From Hyphomicrobiales bacterium (GTDB lineage: Bacteria > Pseudomonadota > Alphaproteobacteria > Rhizobiales > Aestuariivirgaceae), in contig JALVFB010000018.1 in NCBI GenBank assembly GCA_027030295.1, positions 1-5,706 of the forward strand: a stretch of 5,706 nt of DNA. Direction: 5' to 3'. The notes beneath the pieces were generated by a model. It did not search any database. It had not been told where the DNA came from and was given only the letters and a program-made list of their open reading frames with translations. Positions 5,289 through 5,706 of this stretch are shown here, piece by piece. The translations under genes and the position numbers were made by a program. How positions within the stretch are numbered: the stretch's first letter is position 1; every line of letters starts with the position of its first letter.

Positions 5289-5639
5289 ATGTTCATCACC
5301 CCGGCTTATGCCCAGGCGGCGGGCGCGCCCGGCGGCGGCGACCTCATCAGCCTGTTCCTGCCACTGCTGCTCATCATGGGCGTGTTCTGGTTTTTCATCA
5401 TCCGCCCGCAACAGAAGAAGATCAAGGAGCATCAGGAGCTTCTGAAAAACATCCGGCGCGGGGACACCATCGTCACCTCCGGCGGCCTCGTCGGCAAGGT
5501 GGTGAAGGTGAACGGCGACGACCTCTCCGTGGAGCTGGCGGATGGCGTGCGGGTGAAGGTGCGGCGCAACTACGTGGCGGAAGTGGCGGTGAAGGGCCAG
5601 CCGGTGGCCGCCAACGACGGCGGCAAGGACAAGGGCTGA
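5289..5639 (+). CDS. yajC: Preprotein translocase subunit YajC
   Basis: Small inner-membrane protein that associates with SecDF in the accessory complex of the Sec translocon. The 116-residue product starts MFITPAYAQA, has a Gly/Ala-rich lead-in, one membrane span at about 19-38, then the hallmark RPQQKKIKEHQ (39-49) and a cytosolic domain with RRGDTIVTSGGLVGKV (56-71), the most conserved YajC block. The tail is Lys/Gly/Asp-rich. The ATG at 5289 has AGGGGAG 5 nt upstream and gives the usual family N-terminus; the frame is open further upstream but those residues do not look like YajC. It is the first gene of a yajC-secD operon, with the next start 28 nt after its stop. Confidence 0.97.
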   Translation: MFITPAYAQAAGAPGGGDLISLFLPLLLIMGVFWFFIIRPQQKKIKEHQELLKNIRRGDTIVTSGGLVGKVVKVNGDDLSVELADGVRVKVRRNYVAEVAVKGQPVAANDGGKDKG

Positions 5640-5667
5640 ACACGGGCCGCAAGACGGGGCAAGGCGC

Positions 5668-5706
5668 ATGTTTCGCATCACCTGGGCCAAGAGCCTGTTC
5701 ATCCTC
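5668..5706 (+). CDS. secD: Protein translocase subunit SecD, 5' end only
   Basis: Thirteen codons (MFRITWAKSLFIL) are present before the window ends. A short basic/aromatic start leading into a hydrophobic stretch fits the first membrane span of SecD, which drives late steps of Sec export using the proton motive force together with SecF. AAGG lies 4 nt before the ATG. The assignment rests mainly on position directly after yajC, a very conserved order; the residues alone would not be enough. Confidence 0.7.
   Translation, partial: MFRITWAKSLFIL

Overview
This 5.7 kb window is GC-rich chromosomal DNA carrying mostly housekeeping genes. It looks like an alphaproteobacterium. The reasons are the tatA-tatB-tatC-serS order, the small AAA+ ATPase of the DUF815 type divergent from yajC-secD, and the protein sequences themselves (for example the serine-tRNA synthetase with its [11 protein letters not shown] stretch). 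I cannot name a genus from the sequence alone.

Layout, left to right. Positions 1-303 hold no convincing gene. They contain about two copies of a 166-167 bp tandem repeat packed with short, perfect hairpins, ending 21 nt from the serS stop codon. Positions 324-3439 are a minus-strand operon in the order tatA, tatB, tatC, serS (transcribed right to left). It encodes the complete twin-arginine protein export machinery plus seryl-tRNA synthetase. Positions 3440-3686 form a divergent control region with two overlapping candidate promoters, an inverted repeat in the tatA leader, and a hairpin that pairs a near-perfect Shine-Dalgarno with the bases just before a small start codon. That start opens a 36-codon ORF (3580-3690) whose TGA overlaps the ATG of the next gene (ATGA). 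The next gene (3687-4259) is an exported single-haem c-type cytochrome with an unusual Met/Gly/Arg-rich segment before the haem domain. It converges, with only 3 nt between stop codons, on the DUF815-type ATPase (4263-5123, minus). From 5124 to the right edge come a divergent promoter region, yajC (5289-5639) and the first 13 codons of secD (5668 onward).

The window is therefore dominated by protein export: Tat on the left and the Sec accessory complex YajC-SecD(F) on the right. The cytochrome and its leader ORF sit between them. The parts least explained by known families are the hidden 36-codon ORF with its sequestered ribosome binding site, the Met-rich segment of the cytochrome, and the hairpin-rich repeat array downstream of serS.
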